Source: Oleispira antarctica RB-8
Lineage (GTDB): Bacteria > Pseudomonadota > Gammaproteobacteria > Pseudomonadales > Oceanobacteraceae
DNA: 64,000 nucleotides
Reading direction: 5' to 3'
NCBI GenBank assembly: GCA_000967895.1
Contig: FO203512.1
Location: forward strand, 2,503,350 to 2,567,349
Shown: piece after piece, positions 1 to 7,752 of the stretch
How positions within the stretch are numbered: the stretch's first letter is position 1
Layout of the letters: every line of letters begins with the position of its first letter
The notes under the pieces: generated by a model
Databases searched by the model: none
Seen by the model: only the letters and a program-made list of their open reading frames with translations
What the model was told of the DNA's origin: nothing
Made by a program: the position numbers and the translations under genes

Positions 1-324
1 CAGTAAAAAATCTGCAGTGGCATTAGGCATACCATCAAGCAACAAACTTATTAATCGGCCAACAACCAGGCCGAAAGTGATTGAGAAAATCATCCAAAGT
101 GCGGGTCGGCGCGCTGACGCGGCAATAGCACCCGTCAGCATGATTAAGGCAAAAGCTAGGTGCATTCCCCCATAGTTGGCTCGAATTTCATTCGTTGCGC
201 TGATCGAAGTCGGCTGCAGTTCGATGGCAGTCATGGCTGCGACTGGGTCGTACAAGGTATTTAAACCGATCAGTAGAAACGCAATGGCTGACATACTCAA
301 AAAAAGTCGACTTAAAAAGATCAT
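1..324 (-). CDS. DUF4345-like membrane protein, partial (C-terminus outside window)
   Basis: Reading the minus strand from an ATG at 324 gives an open frame that runs off the left edge of the window. It starts MIFLSRLFLS and contains hydrophobic helices plus the stretch NYGGMHLAFALIMLTGA. A YGG-hLA motif inside a helix is typical of the small DUF4345 inner-membrane family, whose function is unknown. The start codon overlaps the stop of the upstream desaturase by 4 nt (ATGA), so the two genes are probably translationally coupled and may act on the same lipid process. Family assignment is by eye from about 108 residues. Confidence 0.6.
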   Translation of the reverse strand, partial: MIFLSRLFLSMSAIAFLLIGLNTLYDPVAAMTAIELQPTSISATNEIRANYGGMHLAFALIMLTGAIAASARRPALWMIFSITFGLVVGRLISLLLDGMPNATADFLL

Positions 325-1343
325 TTTACTTCCACCATCTTAGAGTCTGTTTTGGCCGTCTCGACTTCTTCAGCGGCCGTATTTCCTGTCTGTTTTCCGT
401 CCATCTGTACGGTTGTCCAGGTATGAATAGGTGTATGACCTGAACGCTCCCACTCCGGTGGCTTCCAAAGATGCTTTAGCCGCTCGGAAAGCTTGCCGGG
501 TGCCATCACGTCTCGAATCATATCGACAAGTTCATGCAGGTTCATTACAAACCAGTTATAGCTTTTGATCTGTTTTACGATGCCGTATTCGGCCTTTTCT
601 TTTTCTGCCTCATAGGTTGAAAAAATATGGTCGTAGATCATGATGACTCCGCCGAAGTTTTTATCAATATATTGTGGGTTACGTCCGTGGTGCACGCGGT
701 GGTTAGACGGCGTATTTAGTGACCATTCCAACCACGGGTGCAACTTTGTAATGCTTTCGGTATGCACAAACCACTGGAATGCGAGGTTCAATCCTAATAA
801 ACCAAGAATTAGGTCGGGGCTAAAACCGATGAAAACAGCCGGTGCGAAGAATATCCAAGTGCCCACAATGCCATTAAGAATGCTTTGTCGCGCCGCCGTA
901 GACATATTCATGATTTCGCCGCTGTGATGGGATACGTGTTGCGACCAAAACCAGCGCACTCTATGTGCTGTACGGTGATACCAGTAGTAACAAAATTCTT
1001 GAACAAAAAATGCCAGAATTATTGTGAGGGCATTCACAGGGATGGTATAGAGACGATGATCCCAGACGAAAATATAAACAGCTGCGACATAAACTATGTT
1101 CATAACCGCACCGAAGACGTAGTAACCACCGCCTAACGAAAAGTTGGCAAAAACCTCGGGAATATAAAATGCCTGCCCTTTTGTGGCTGCCCAGTTTCCG
1201 CTTTTAATTCTTCGATAGAGCCACTCAACAAGAAAGCCCAAAACAAAAATAGGGACCATTGGAATCAGGATCATCTCATTGAGCGTAGGTTCACGCCCGA
1301 ACAGATCGGTCAGGGTTTCGGTGATAAAACTAAACAACTGCAT
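321..1343 (-). CDS. Sterol desaturase / fatty acid hydroxylase superfamily protein
   Basis: This 340-residue integral membrane di-iron oxygenase-like protein has the histidine clusters of the superfamily: HRTAH and HVSHH in the middle, and NHRVHHG about 80 residues later. Several hydrophobic helices precede and separate them. Family members hydroxylate or desaturate lipids or cleave ether lipids at the inner membrane; the substrate cannot be read from sequence. The C-terminal tail of about 50 residues is polar and probably cytoplasmic. It is co-transcribed with the DUF4345-like gene and divergent from an AraC regulator 132 bp away, the usual arrangement for an AraC-controlled target. Confidence 0.85.
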   Translation of the reverse strand: MQLFSFITETLTDLFGREPTLNEMILIPMVPIFVLGFLVEWLYRRIKSGNWAATKGQAFYIPEVFANFSLGGGYYVFGAVMNIVYVAAVYIFVWDHRLYTIPVNALTIILAFFVQEFCYYWYHRTAHRVRWFWSQHVSHHSGEIMNMSTAARQSILNGIVGTWIFFAPAVFIGFSPDLILGLLGLNLAFQWFVHTESITKLHPWLEWSLNTPSNHRVHHGRNPQYIDKNFGGVIMIYDHIFSTYEAEKEKAEYGIVKQIKSYNWFVMNLHELVDMIRDVMAPGKLSERLKHLWKPPEWERSGHTPIHTWTTVQMDGKQTGNTAAEEVETAKTDSKMVEVK

Positions 1344-1418
1344 ATGAACTCACTCCTTTTGCGCCGTTATTATTAATATTCAGCGATTTAAAAACTGCAG
1401 TAATTATGACTCTGTCTC

Positions 1419-1447
1419 TTGATTGCGTCTTGACCGGAACGTATAGT
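1419..1447 (+). promoter_or_regulatory. Candidate sigma-70 promoter of the AraC-family gene
   Basis: TTGATT (1419-1424) and TATAGT (1442-1447) are separated by exactly 17 bp and lie 28 bp before the ATG at 1476. Both hexamers are close to consensus. The spacer also holds a TTGACC that could serve as another -35 element. The assignment is by eye only. Confidence 0.45.
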
Positions 1448-1475
1448 ATTTGACATTTTCAGTCAGGCATAACGA

Positions 1476-2492
1476 ATGACCGCTGCGATTCAAGTTTCTT
1501 CCCAGATATTAAATATTCTGCTGCGTTATATTGACGAAGAAGGCATTGCTAACGCTGATTTTCGCTCTCGCATCGAAGCAGCAAAGTCTGTTGATCGCAT
1601 CAGTATCGAGCATTGGTGGGGCTTACTGGAAGAGCTCGCGACACTTCACCCGATACCTGCGCTGGGTATCCAGATTGGTATGCGAGGCGAAATCCAAGAT
1701 GCCGGTATTTTGGGATATCTGGCGGCTTCTTGTGATTCCCTAGTTGAAGCCGTTGCACGGTTGCAGCGCTTTGAACCACTGCTACAAAATTTGTCCCATT
1801 CTTGGGTGAAAATAAAACAAGACCATATCTATATCGGCTGGGAAGGCAGTGGTAATGAGTCAACTGTATTATCCAATGATGTGGTGGTATCAGGAACCCT
1901 GGCTTTTATCCGCAAGCTTATTGGTACTCAAACATTTACGCCGTTAGAAGTGGAGCTAGCGGGGATTCCTGTTGACGAGCAGAAAGAATATGAGAGATTA
2001 TTAGGCTGCCCTGTGGTCATTACCGACGACGTATTGGCGATGAAGTTGCCATTAAGTATGCTGCAGCTATCGATTGATAACAGTAATCCTCAACTTAGAT
2101 TGATTCTGGAGCAGCAAGCAGAATCGATACTGGCTACGTTGCCTAAACCGGATGAATTTCTTAAGGACATACAGCAGCACATACTGAATGGCTTAGAGGT
2201 TGGCCAACTCAGCATGAAGTGGCTGGCTGGGAAGTTAGGGATTTCTGAGAGCAGTCTTTATCGGAAGTTGAGTGAGCGTGGGCGCAGCTATCAAAACCTT
2301 TTGGATGAATTGAGATACCAGCTTGCAATTCGTTACATCAAAAACCCCGACTTGAGTTTGACTGAAATTAGTTTGATGCTGGGTTTTTCCGAGCACAGCG
2401 CGTTCACTCGAGCATTTAAAAAGTGGGTCGGGCAAACCCCACTTAAATATCGGAATAGTTTTTTGAAGGTAGATCGTAACAGCATTTCTTGA
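1476..2492 (+). CDS. AraC-family transcriptional regulator (OruR/arabinose-binding-like N-domain)
   Basis: A 338-residue regulator. Residues about 20-200 resemble the Arabinose_bd (PF12625) ligand domain found in regulators such as OruR and ArgR-like AraC proteins. The last 100 residues form the double helix-turn-helix: MKWLAGKLGISESSLYRKL is the first HTH, and LSLTEISLMLGFSEHSAFTRAFKKW with G-TP-YR is the conserved second HTH. It is divergent from the desaturase and DUF4345 genes, which are its likely targets. The effector is not predictable. Confidence 0.88.
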   Translation: MTAAIQVSSQILNILLRYIDEEGIANADFRSRIEAAKSVDRISIEHWWGLLEELATLHPIPALGIQIGMRGEIQDAGILGYLAASCDSLVEAVARLQRFEPLLQNLSHSWVKIKQDHIYIGWEGSGNESTVLSNDVVVSGTLAFIRKLIGTQTFTPLEVELAGIPVDEQKEYERLLGCPVVITDDVLAMKLPLSMLQLSIDNSNPQLRLILEQQAESILATLPKPDEFLKDIQQHILNGLEVGQLSMKWLAGKLGISESSLYRKLSERGRSYQNLLDELRYQLAIRYIKNPDLSLTEISLMLGFSEHSAFTRAFKKWVGQTPLKYRNSFLKVDRNSIS

Positions 2493-2808
2493 GTAGGTAT
2501 GACTTTCTACCGAGGCTATTGGTCAGCGAGATCATGATTGCCTCTGACGATTGAACATTAAAATCAACATTAAACCGATACAAGACGGGCTTTAGCCAGT
2601 TTTCAGCGCTCTATTATTCTTCAGCTCTTCTGGCATATCTGTTTTAGAGAATATAAGGGGGTATACCGAGCCTGAGTTAACAAAAACAATAGGCTTATCT
2701 ATCGGTCATTTTAATTGATTTTAAGGCTCGTATTATTATCAAACTTTCAATCAGGATCATTACAGCCTACTGACCCTTGTACCAAATTATAACGAGGCAT
2801 TATTAACC
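2493..2808. other. Intergenic stretch with no recognisable gene
   Basis: No open frame with coding character, RNA gene or convincing terminator is seen between the AraC stop and the truncated GST fragment. The sequence is AT-rich with scattered short repeats only. Confidence 0.5.
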
Positions 2809-2961
2809 TCAATTACCCTGCATAAGTTTTAGCCATTTAGCCAGATGAGGCAGCGCCAGTAATTTATCTCTTAAGTGGCTGCTCCTAACCACTTCACTCA
2901 ATTGCCCCGCCAAAGAAAAATCAGCAATCGAAATGGTAGCGCCACCTACGTACTTGGGAAG
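2809..2961 (-). pseudogene. Glutathione S-transferase C-terminal fragment (truncated)
   Basis: The minus strand from about 2961 to a TGA at 2811-2809 encodes about 50 residues reading ELPKYVGGATISIADFSLAG and ending HLAKWLKLMQGN. This is the C-terminal helical domain of a GST, including the characteristic I-ADF segment that caps the fold. No N-terminal thioredoxin domain lies upstream; instead an acnB 3' end begins on the opposite strand at about 2961. The gene has therefore lost its 5' two thirds in a rearrangement. No start codon or RBS is present, so it is a remnant. Confidence 0.72.
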
Positions 2962-3338
2962 TTCTATCGAAATACGCTGGTTTCACTTTCGATGATTCAC
3001 ATCCAAAAGAAGCAGCACGTACTAAGTACGAAAACATCATGTACCTAGAACACCCTGGTTGTAACCTATGTATGGGTAACCAAGAGAAAGCAGAAGCTGG
3101 TGATACTGTATTAGCTACTTCTACTCGTCTTTTCCAAGGCCGTGTTGTTGAAGACTCTACTGAGAAGAAAGGTGAATCTCTACTAGGTTCAACTCCAATG
3201 GTTGTATTGGCTTCTATCCTAGGCCGTTTCCCAACGATTGCTGAGTACAAAGAAGCGGTTGATGGTATTAACCTAACAAGCTTCGCGCCACCGTCTGAAG
3301 ACCTAGCGCGTCCAGCAATTCCTCTTAAAGCTGTTTAA
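2962..3338 (+). pseudogene. acnB: Aconitate hydratase B (AcnB) C-terminal fragment
   Basis: The open frame begins abruptly at about 2962 (SKYAGFTFDDSHPKEAART) and continues through EHPGCNLCMGNQ to a TAA at 3338, about 125 codons. The C-x2-C pair in HPGC-LCMGNQ corresponds to two of the [4Fe-4S] ligands of AcnB (C769 and C772 in the E. coli enzyme). The TSTRLF and LGRFPTIAEY segments also align with the AcnB tail. About 85% of the protein, including the HEAT-like and swivel domains, is absent, so it cannot be an active aconitase. Its codons look unlike its neighbours (many CT-ending and GTT/GGT codons, vibrio-like), which hints at foreign origin. A terminator-like hairpin follows. Confidence 0.75.
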
Positions 3339-3361
3339 TAACTGCTAAAGAGAGAGATTGC

Positions 3362-3413
3362 GCCTAGCTGTACTTCACTTGAATTAAGTTGAGTATGAGC
3401 TAGGCTCTTTCTT
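3362..3413 (+). terminator. Hairpin with T-rich tail after the acnB fragment
   Basis: GCCTAGCT (3362-3369) pairs with AGCTAGGC (3398-3405), followed by TCTTTCTT. A second small hairpin GCTCTT-tctt-AAGAGC overlaps at 3404-3419. It is placed where the original acnB terminator would be, so it was probably carried along with the fragment. Confidence 0.5.
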
Positions 3414-3732
3414 AAGAGCAAAATGAGTGACTAGAACAAAATATTAGAAAGACGCACAAAAGATGGATGACGATGAGTGGATTTACTTTGACTAAGCTTA
3501 GTTGAGGCATGCAGCTCTCCGATTTGATCGGCTTCTACTGACTGATACGAAAATTTAGATTACTGATTGCTTAAAAAAACCGCTTCCCTTGATTCCGATG
3601 ACGAAAGTCTAACGATGAAAAGGGAGAGCGGTTTTTTTATGGGTGAAATAAATAAGCTGTAGACTTAGCCAAAAACAATGTCAAATTAGACACTAAACAC
3701 ATTCATTCACTCATTAGATATTCAACTAGTAC
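3414..3732. other. Gene-free stretch between acnB remnant and TIR gene
   Basis: About 320 bp with no coding frame. The only structure seen is the strong bidirectional terminator at 3574-3638. The rest may be flanking DNA that arrived with the acnB fragment. Confidence 0.45.
3574..3638. terminator. Bidirectional rho-independent terminator
   Basis: AAAAAAACCGCTTCCCTT (from 3573) and AAGGGAGAGCGGTTTTTTT (to 3638) form a stem with one bulged base and a loop of about 29 nt, with A and T runs on the two sides. It can end transcripts arriving from the acnB side and from the TIR gene on the minus strand, whose stop lies about 95 bp away. Confidence 0.7.
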
Positions 3733-4569
3733 TTATAGGTTTGGTGATTGTTGTAAAAAACCCTGCTGAGACTTTGGAGCAAATAAGCTACTTATTTTTC
3801 CTTCATTTTTTAAACAAATATCAATACCATAATCCGTAAGCCTGTATGTAAAATACTCATTACCATTTAAATCGCTACTATTCTCTTTTGCAATTAAACC
3901 GACCCGTTGTAGTTTAACAATTGAGAGATTTGAAGCTGGACCTGAAAGGTGATGCTGTAGCTTATTAGCCAAGTCCCAGCTAGTACAACCTTCTACATCA
4001 TTATTATAGCTTTCAAGTAAGGAGCCTAAAATAATGAGATCTGTCACTGAGACATCGCTTAATACATTATTTATATCGAGCTTTTGTACCTTTGATGTGA
4101 CAATTTCTTTAAACGTCCCCTTTTTAGCAATTTCGCGTTTAATTTGTGTTGAAGCATAGGTAAGTGACGATGTTAAATTACCATCCGACCGATTGGAATC
4201 ATAATCAGTTGGAGTAATACCAAGCAAATCACTTGGAAAATGTAACTCAACATCTCTGGGCTTTATGATAAAGCATCGTTCTTTTCCTATCGCCCCTATA
4301 AACAATCCTAACTCAAAAAGTACGTTATCACGAACAGCATATTGCTCCCTAGAGCGCATAATAACTAGATCATCAGGAGAAAATATAAAAGCAGAAAAAT
4401 CGACTGATTTAGACTTTAAAATTAAGTCATCTAATGTATTACTAGATAAGTCGAATGTACCACTTCGCCAGATAGTAACCTCTGCATCGAACTCTAGATT
4501 TTCAGCGATCGCATCAGCAATGGGTAAGCTCTCTACTGATGACCCTATAAATATTCTCGACTTACTCAT
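3733..4569 (-). CDS. TIR-like nucleotide-binding protein with C-terminal winged helix
   Basis: This 278-residue protein begins SRIFIGSSVESLPIADAI and has RDNVLFELGLFIG at residues 80-92. This is the signature of the CAP12/Pycsar-type TIR domain (PF10137), and the Glu in FELGLF (E86) corresponds to the catalytic NADase glutamate of that family. The TIR domain spans about residues 4-145. Residues about 170-265 look like a winged helix (SWDLANKLQHHLSG, then KLQRVGLIAKENSS and FTYRLTDYGIDIC). Known relatives degrade NAD+ as abortive-infection effectors of CBASS and Pycsar. No cyclase gene is visible beside it, so it may act alone or sense its trigger through the winged helix. It lies in an accessory patch next to fic. 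Function is inferred. Confidence 0.75.
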   Translation of the reverse strand: MSKSRIFIGSSVESLPIADAIAENLEFDAEVTIWRSGTFDLSSNTLDDLILKSKSVDFSAFIFSPDDLVIMRSREQYAVRDNVLFELGLFIGAIGKERCFIIKPRDVELHFPSDLLGITPTDYDSNRSDGNLTSSLTYASTQIKREIAKKGTFKEIVTSKVQKLDINNVLSDVSVTDLIILGSLLESYNNDVEGCTSWDLANKLQHHLSGPASNLSIVKLQRVGLIAKENSSDLNGNEYFTYRLTDYGIDICLKNEGKISSLFAPKSQQGFLQQSPNL

Positions 4570-4933
4570 CTATCACCAATTCGCCTGTATTATTAGCCAT
4601 TTATAAAAATGTTTTTAAACATTCTACATGAGATAAAAGAAGATATTTAATTTCCCTCTGATTTCCCAGAAGTTAGCATGTATCTGTTTATGATATTACT
4701 AGGATAAAAAATACTCAACAAAACTATTTAGGCCGACATATCATGAAATAGAGACATTGCTATTAACTATAAACACCCAACTTTCTGATCATCTACTAGC
4801 GGCCAAAGGTACATAAAAAGCACAATGAGCCGCAAACATTGTCTTTTCGCATCAAATAGCCCACAATAATGAGCCGCAAACCAATGATTTACGGCTCAAG
4901 TGACATTTCAGGTAACTCTAGGCTGGTAAAGAA
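4570..4933. other. Intergenic region between divergent TIR and fic genes
   Basis: An AT-rich stretch without open frames that must hold both promoters. The only clear structure is the repeat cluster at 4824-4898 close to fic. Confidence 0.5.
4824..4898. repeat. Three copies of TGAGCCG(C/T)AAA upstream of fic
   Basis: AATGAGCCGCAAAC occurs at 4824-4837 and again at 4868-4881 as perfect 14-bp direct repeats. A third copy lies inverted at 4888-4898 (TTTACGGCTCA), so that the second and third copies form a hairpin or palindrome. The cluster ends 36 bp before the fic start, a typical place for an operator or an autoregulatory element. Confidence 0.6.
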
Positions 4934-6124
4934 GTGAACTACATCTGGCAACACCAACAATGGCCCAACTTTATCTACGATAGCGAAAAGCTCTCTACCT
5001 TGGCCTACCAATACGCTAAGCAGACTGCAAAGATATCAGGCAACCTATTAAACACCGACTTCGATGATGCACTGACCGCTCAACTCGATTTAATGGTTGA
5101 TGAAGCCATCAATACCAGTCTTATCGAAGGTGAGAACCTTAACCCTGCCAGCGTTCGTTCATCGCTGCAGAACTATCTTAACCTCACTCCTACCCCTATT
5201 AATGTTGCCGACACCAAAGCAGAAGGTTTAGCAGCACTAATTGTGGATGTGCGGAAAAACTTTCATAAGCCGTTAAGTAAAGAGCTGTTATTTAATTGGC
5301 ATAAGATGGTATTAGTCGGCTTTGAAGACAGCATATTGCATTCTGTCTTAACTGTTGGCCAATGGCGTAATAGCCCAGAGCCTATGCAAATTGTTTCAGG
5401 TCACTCCTCTGAAGATAAGGGCTATAAACGCGTGCACTATCAAGCACCTGATAGTAAAGACCTTGATCAACTCATGACTGCCTTTTTAGATTGGTTTAAT
5501 AACAGCTTCTCTAATAATTCTAACTCTCAACCTATCCCTGGCGTTATTCGCGCAGGTATCGCTCACTTGTGGTTTGAGGTGATACACCCTTTCGATGATG
5601 GTAACGGTCGTATAGGTCGCGCGATTATCGAATATGCGTTAGCACAAGACTTAGGTGCGCCTGTAGTTTTGAGCATGTCGACGCACATTGAGAAAAACAA
5701 AAAAGACTATTACCAGCACTTAAATCAAGCCAGCTGCTGTGATGCCGATGAGCTAAATAATAAAGGTGCTTTGGATATCACACCTTGGTTAGTTTGGTTT
5801 ATCGAAACGCTGATGGCTGCTCAAAAAGATGCTGAATCTAAAATGGAAGTTATCTTCCAGAAAACTCAGTTTTGGCAGCGCCATAAACATACCGACCTTT
5901 CGCCGCGCCAAGTCACTGCTGTGAATAAAATATTTAAAGCAGGAAAAGAAGGTTTTCCAAACGGCATTAGCGCTCAAAAATACGCAGCGTTAGCGAAGTG
6001 CGCAAAAGCAACCGCAACTCGTGACCTAGGTGATTTAGTCACGAAAGGTTGCCTCAGCGTTGAAGGTGTGGGGCGCGGGATACGATATTTTATTCAGTTT
6101 GGCAAACCACAAAGAAACATTTGA
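4934..6124 (+). CDS. Fic family AMP-transferase (class II, self-inhibited, DUF4172-type)
   Basis: This 396-residue Fic protein starts at GTG 4934. The N-terminal DUF4172-like region (about 1-85) holds the inhibitory helix motif TSLIEG at residues 61-66, matching (S/T)xxxE(G/N). The Fic core follows, with HPFDDGNGR at 218-226 containing the catalytic His and the phosphate-binding loop. Residues about 325-390 form a winged helix (KCAKATATRDLGDLV). Such proteins AMPylate target protein hydroxyls and are kept off by the Glu of the inhibitory helix; SoFic of Shewanella is a structural precedent. All key residues are present. It diverges from the TIR gene and shares its last 35 nt with the convergent acidic-protein gene. 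Confidence 0.9.
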   Translation: MNYIWQHQQWPNFIYDSEKLSTLAYQYAKQTAKISGNLLNTDFDDALTAQLDLMVDEAINTSLIEGENLNPASVRSSLQNYLNLTPTPINVADTKAEGLAALIVDVRKNFHKPLSKELLFNWHKMVLVGFEDSILHSVLTVGQWRNSPEPMQIVSGHSSEDKGYKRVHYQAPDSKDLDQLMTAFLDWFNNSFSNNSNSQPIPGVIRAGIAHLWFEVIHPFDDGNGRIGRAIIEYALAQDLGAPVVLSMSTHIEKNKKDYYQHLNQASCCDADELNNKGALDITPWLVWFIETLMAAQKDAESKMEVIFQKTQFWQRHKHTDLSPRQVTAVNKIFKAGKEGFPNGISAQKYAALAKCAKATATRDLGDLVTKGCLSVEGVGRGIRYFIQFGKPQRNI

Positions 6125-6470
6125 GCTCTGCATTTTCGCCAAAGCCTATTAGCGGCGTGTCTAATCTTACGTGCGCATCATCGAGCTCTTTTTCTTCTGC
6201 TGCAAATACTTCATAGCCCAGAACGTTATCAATCAAAATGCTCTTTGCTTCGGCGATGGTGACATAGTCGGTCGATTGCTCATCGAAGTGAAGTAAACAT
6301 TCTTCGCTTTGTGAGTCGATTTCAATTTTCGTCACGGGCAAAGCGTTTCCAAATTCCTCCGCTTCATCATTCTCATTCAGTGTCACTTTTAAAACGTGCA
6401 AACGGAAGTGCTCTTCTATTTCGCTTTGAACTTCAAATTCAAAAAGTAAATCTCGTACATGCTTACTCAT
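6090..6470 (-). CDS. Small acidic hypothetical protein
   Basis: About 126 residues with no recognised domain. It is strongly acidic (many Glu and Asp, for example EIDSQSEECLLHFDEQ and AAEEKELDDAHVRLD), without membrane segments or a signal peptide. The chosen start is ATG 6470 (MSKHVRDLLFEFE) because AGAGGAAG lies at the right distance; an upstream in-frame ATG at 6497 would bury that RBS. Its 3' end overlaps the 3' end of fic by 35 nt in convergent orientation, so it is not a classical antitoxin of a co-directional pair. Function unknown. Confidence 0.65.
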   Translation of the reverse strand: MSKHVRDLLFEFEVQSEIEEHFRLHVLKVTLNENDEAEEFGNALPVTKIEIDSQSEECLLHFDEQSTDYVTIAEAKSILIDNVLGYEVFAAEEKELDDAHVRLDTPLIGFGENAELKCFFVVCQTE

Positions 6471-6560
6471 GGATAACTTCCTCTGGGGGGCAGACAATCT
6501 TATTTAAGATATTTTACACGGTATATACGTGTAGCGACTAAATTTTTCCGCTGCATTCAC

Positions 6561-6608
6561 TTCACAGTTTAATTCACTACTTACTTCACTATTTACTTCA
6601 CTATTTAC
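6561..6608. repeat. Four tandem 12-bp repeats
   Basis: TTCACAGTTTAA, TTCACTACTTAC, TTCACTATTTAC and TTCACTATTTAC follow each other without gaps at 6561-6608. They end about 50 bp before the FAD oxidoreductase start and just before a possible -10 box TACAAT (6623-6628), so copy number may influence that promoter. Confidence 0.7.
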
Positions 6609-6660
6609 CTCGCCATATACAGTACAATGCATTAACGAACGTATTTATGATGTGTGATTT

Positions 6661-7752
6661 ATGAACTTTTCAGAACATTTAATTATTGGTGGCGGTATTA
6701 GCGGCTGCGTTATGGCTAACCAATTGGCGAAGCGCAAATTAGATTTTAAGTTAATTGAAGCCCAAGCCACATTAGGGGGGCGCATTAAAAGCACAGAGCA
6801 AGGTTTAGATTTAGGCCCAACCTGGTTTTGGCCGCACCAGCGCAGTGTTAAAACGCTGCTGGCTGAATTAAATATCGATAGTTTTGCGCAATATACTCAA
6901 GGCGATTATGTCTATCAGGCGGGGCCAAACAGTCCGACGCAGCGCGAGCGCAATCAAGAAACTGTGTTATCGCATCGAGTAGTAGGCGGCATGGGTGCGG
7001 TGATTACCGCATTACAAAATACGCTGCCTCAAGAACGCATTTTATTAAACTCCCCTGTTAAGAGCATGACTAAACTAGATAATCTTTGGCAGGTTCAGCT
7101 GAATAACGGCGATACATTATCGTGCGCGAATTTATGGCTAGCGATGCCGCCACGCAAGATAGCGCCTTTATTGTTAGCGGCTGATCATTGTGTATTAAGC
7201 GATGCGTTAATCGCGCACTTGCAGGTTCAGCAAACGTGGATGTCGGCGCAGGCTAAGTTTGTTGCGGTTTATAAAACCGCATTTTGGCGTGACGCCGGTT
7301 TATCGGGGCAAGGTTTTAGCCGCGTTGGTCCTATGGTTGAAATCAACGATGCCAGTGGTGCTGACGGCTCTAGTGATACCAAAGGAAGCCCTGCCGCTTT
7401 GTTTGGTTTTATTGGCGTACCTGCAATTAACAGGCAGTCTTTAGATGAACAAACCATGATTAATGCCTGTGTCGCTCAGCTGGGTCAATTATTTGGAGAA
7501 GCGGCGCTATCGCCTATTAGTACGCATTATGTTGATTGGGCCAGTAACACATTCATAGCCAGCGCCGCCGATATAAATGAACCTTCACAGCATGCGCATT
7601 TTAATCAGGAGAAATTTGAAACTGAATTGAGAGGATTGAGCTTAGGCTTAATTGGCTCAGAGTTTTCACAAACCGAGCCGGGATATATTGCGGGGGCGAT
7701 TGATCACGTGGATAGTCAAACTTCTGAATTATCATGTATTTTTAAGCAATGA
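6661..7752 (+). CDS. FAD-dependent amine oxidase-like oxidoreductase
   Basis: A 363-residue flavoprotein. The N-terminus carries the Rossmann dinucleotide motif IIGGGISG (residues 8-15), and about 25 residues later LIEAQATLGGRI with the GG-R motif of the flavin monoamine oxidase/protoporphyrinogen oxidase superfamily. LDLGPTWFW contacts FAD in relatives. The C-terminus has EPGYIAGAIDHV, the segment that closes the FAD site. It is somewhat short for the superfamily (usually 400-500), so the substrate domain is reduced. The substrate is unknown; a cytosolic oxidase of amines or of unsaturated substrates is plausible. Its last 21 nt overlap the convergent exonuclease gene. Confidence 0.8.
   Translation: MNFSEHLIIGGGISGCVMANQLAKRKLDFKLIEAQATLGGRIKSTEQGLDLGPTWFWPHQRSVKTLLAELNIDSFAQYTQGDYVYQAGPNSPTQRERNQETVLSHRVVGGMGAVITALQNTLPQERILLNSPVKSMTKLDNLWQVQLNNGDTLSCANLWLAMPPRKIAPLLLAADHCVLSDALIAHLQVQQTWMSAQAKFVAVYKTAFWRDAGLSGQGFSRVGPMVEINDASGADGSSDTKGSPAALFGFIGVPAINRQSLDEQTMINACVAQLGQLFGEAALSPISTHYVDWASNTFIASAADINEPSQHAHFNQEKFETELRGLSLGLIGSEFSQTEPGYIAGAIDHVDSQTSELSCIFKQ

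Noticed and set aside
640-1136. Two plus-strand frames inside the desaturase gene
   Set aside because: They overlap conserved histidine-box codons of the minus-strand gene and show no start signal.
2921-3250. Minus-strand 109-residue frame over the acnB fragment
   Set aside because: Its frame differs from the GST remnant and it has no family features; the plus-strand acnB reading explains the DNA.
3733-6124. TIR and Fic as a CBASS or Pycsar operon
   Set aside because: No nucleotide cyclase, E1/E2-like or HORMA gene is present, and the two genes are divergent, so a standard operon of those types is not supported.
6090-6470. Acidic protein as antitoxin of Fic
   Set aside because: The gene is convergent, not co-directional, has no FicA-like inhibitory helix, and the Fic protein already carries its own inhibitory motif.
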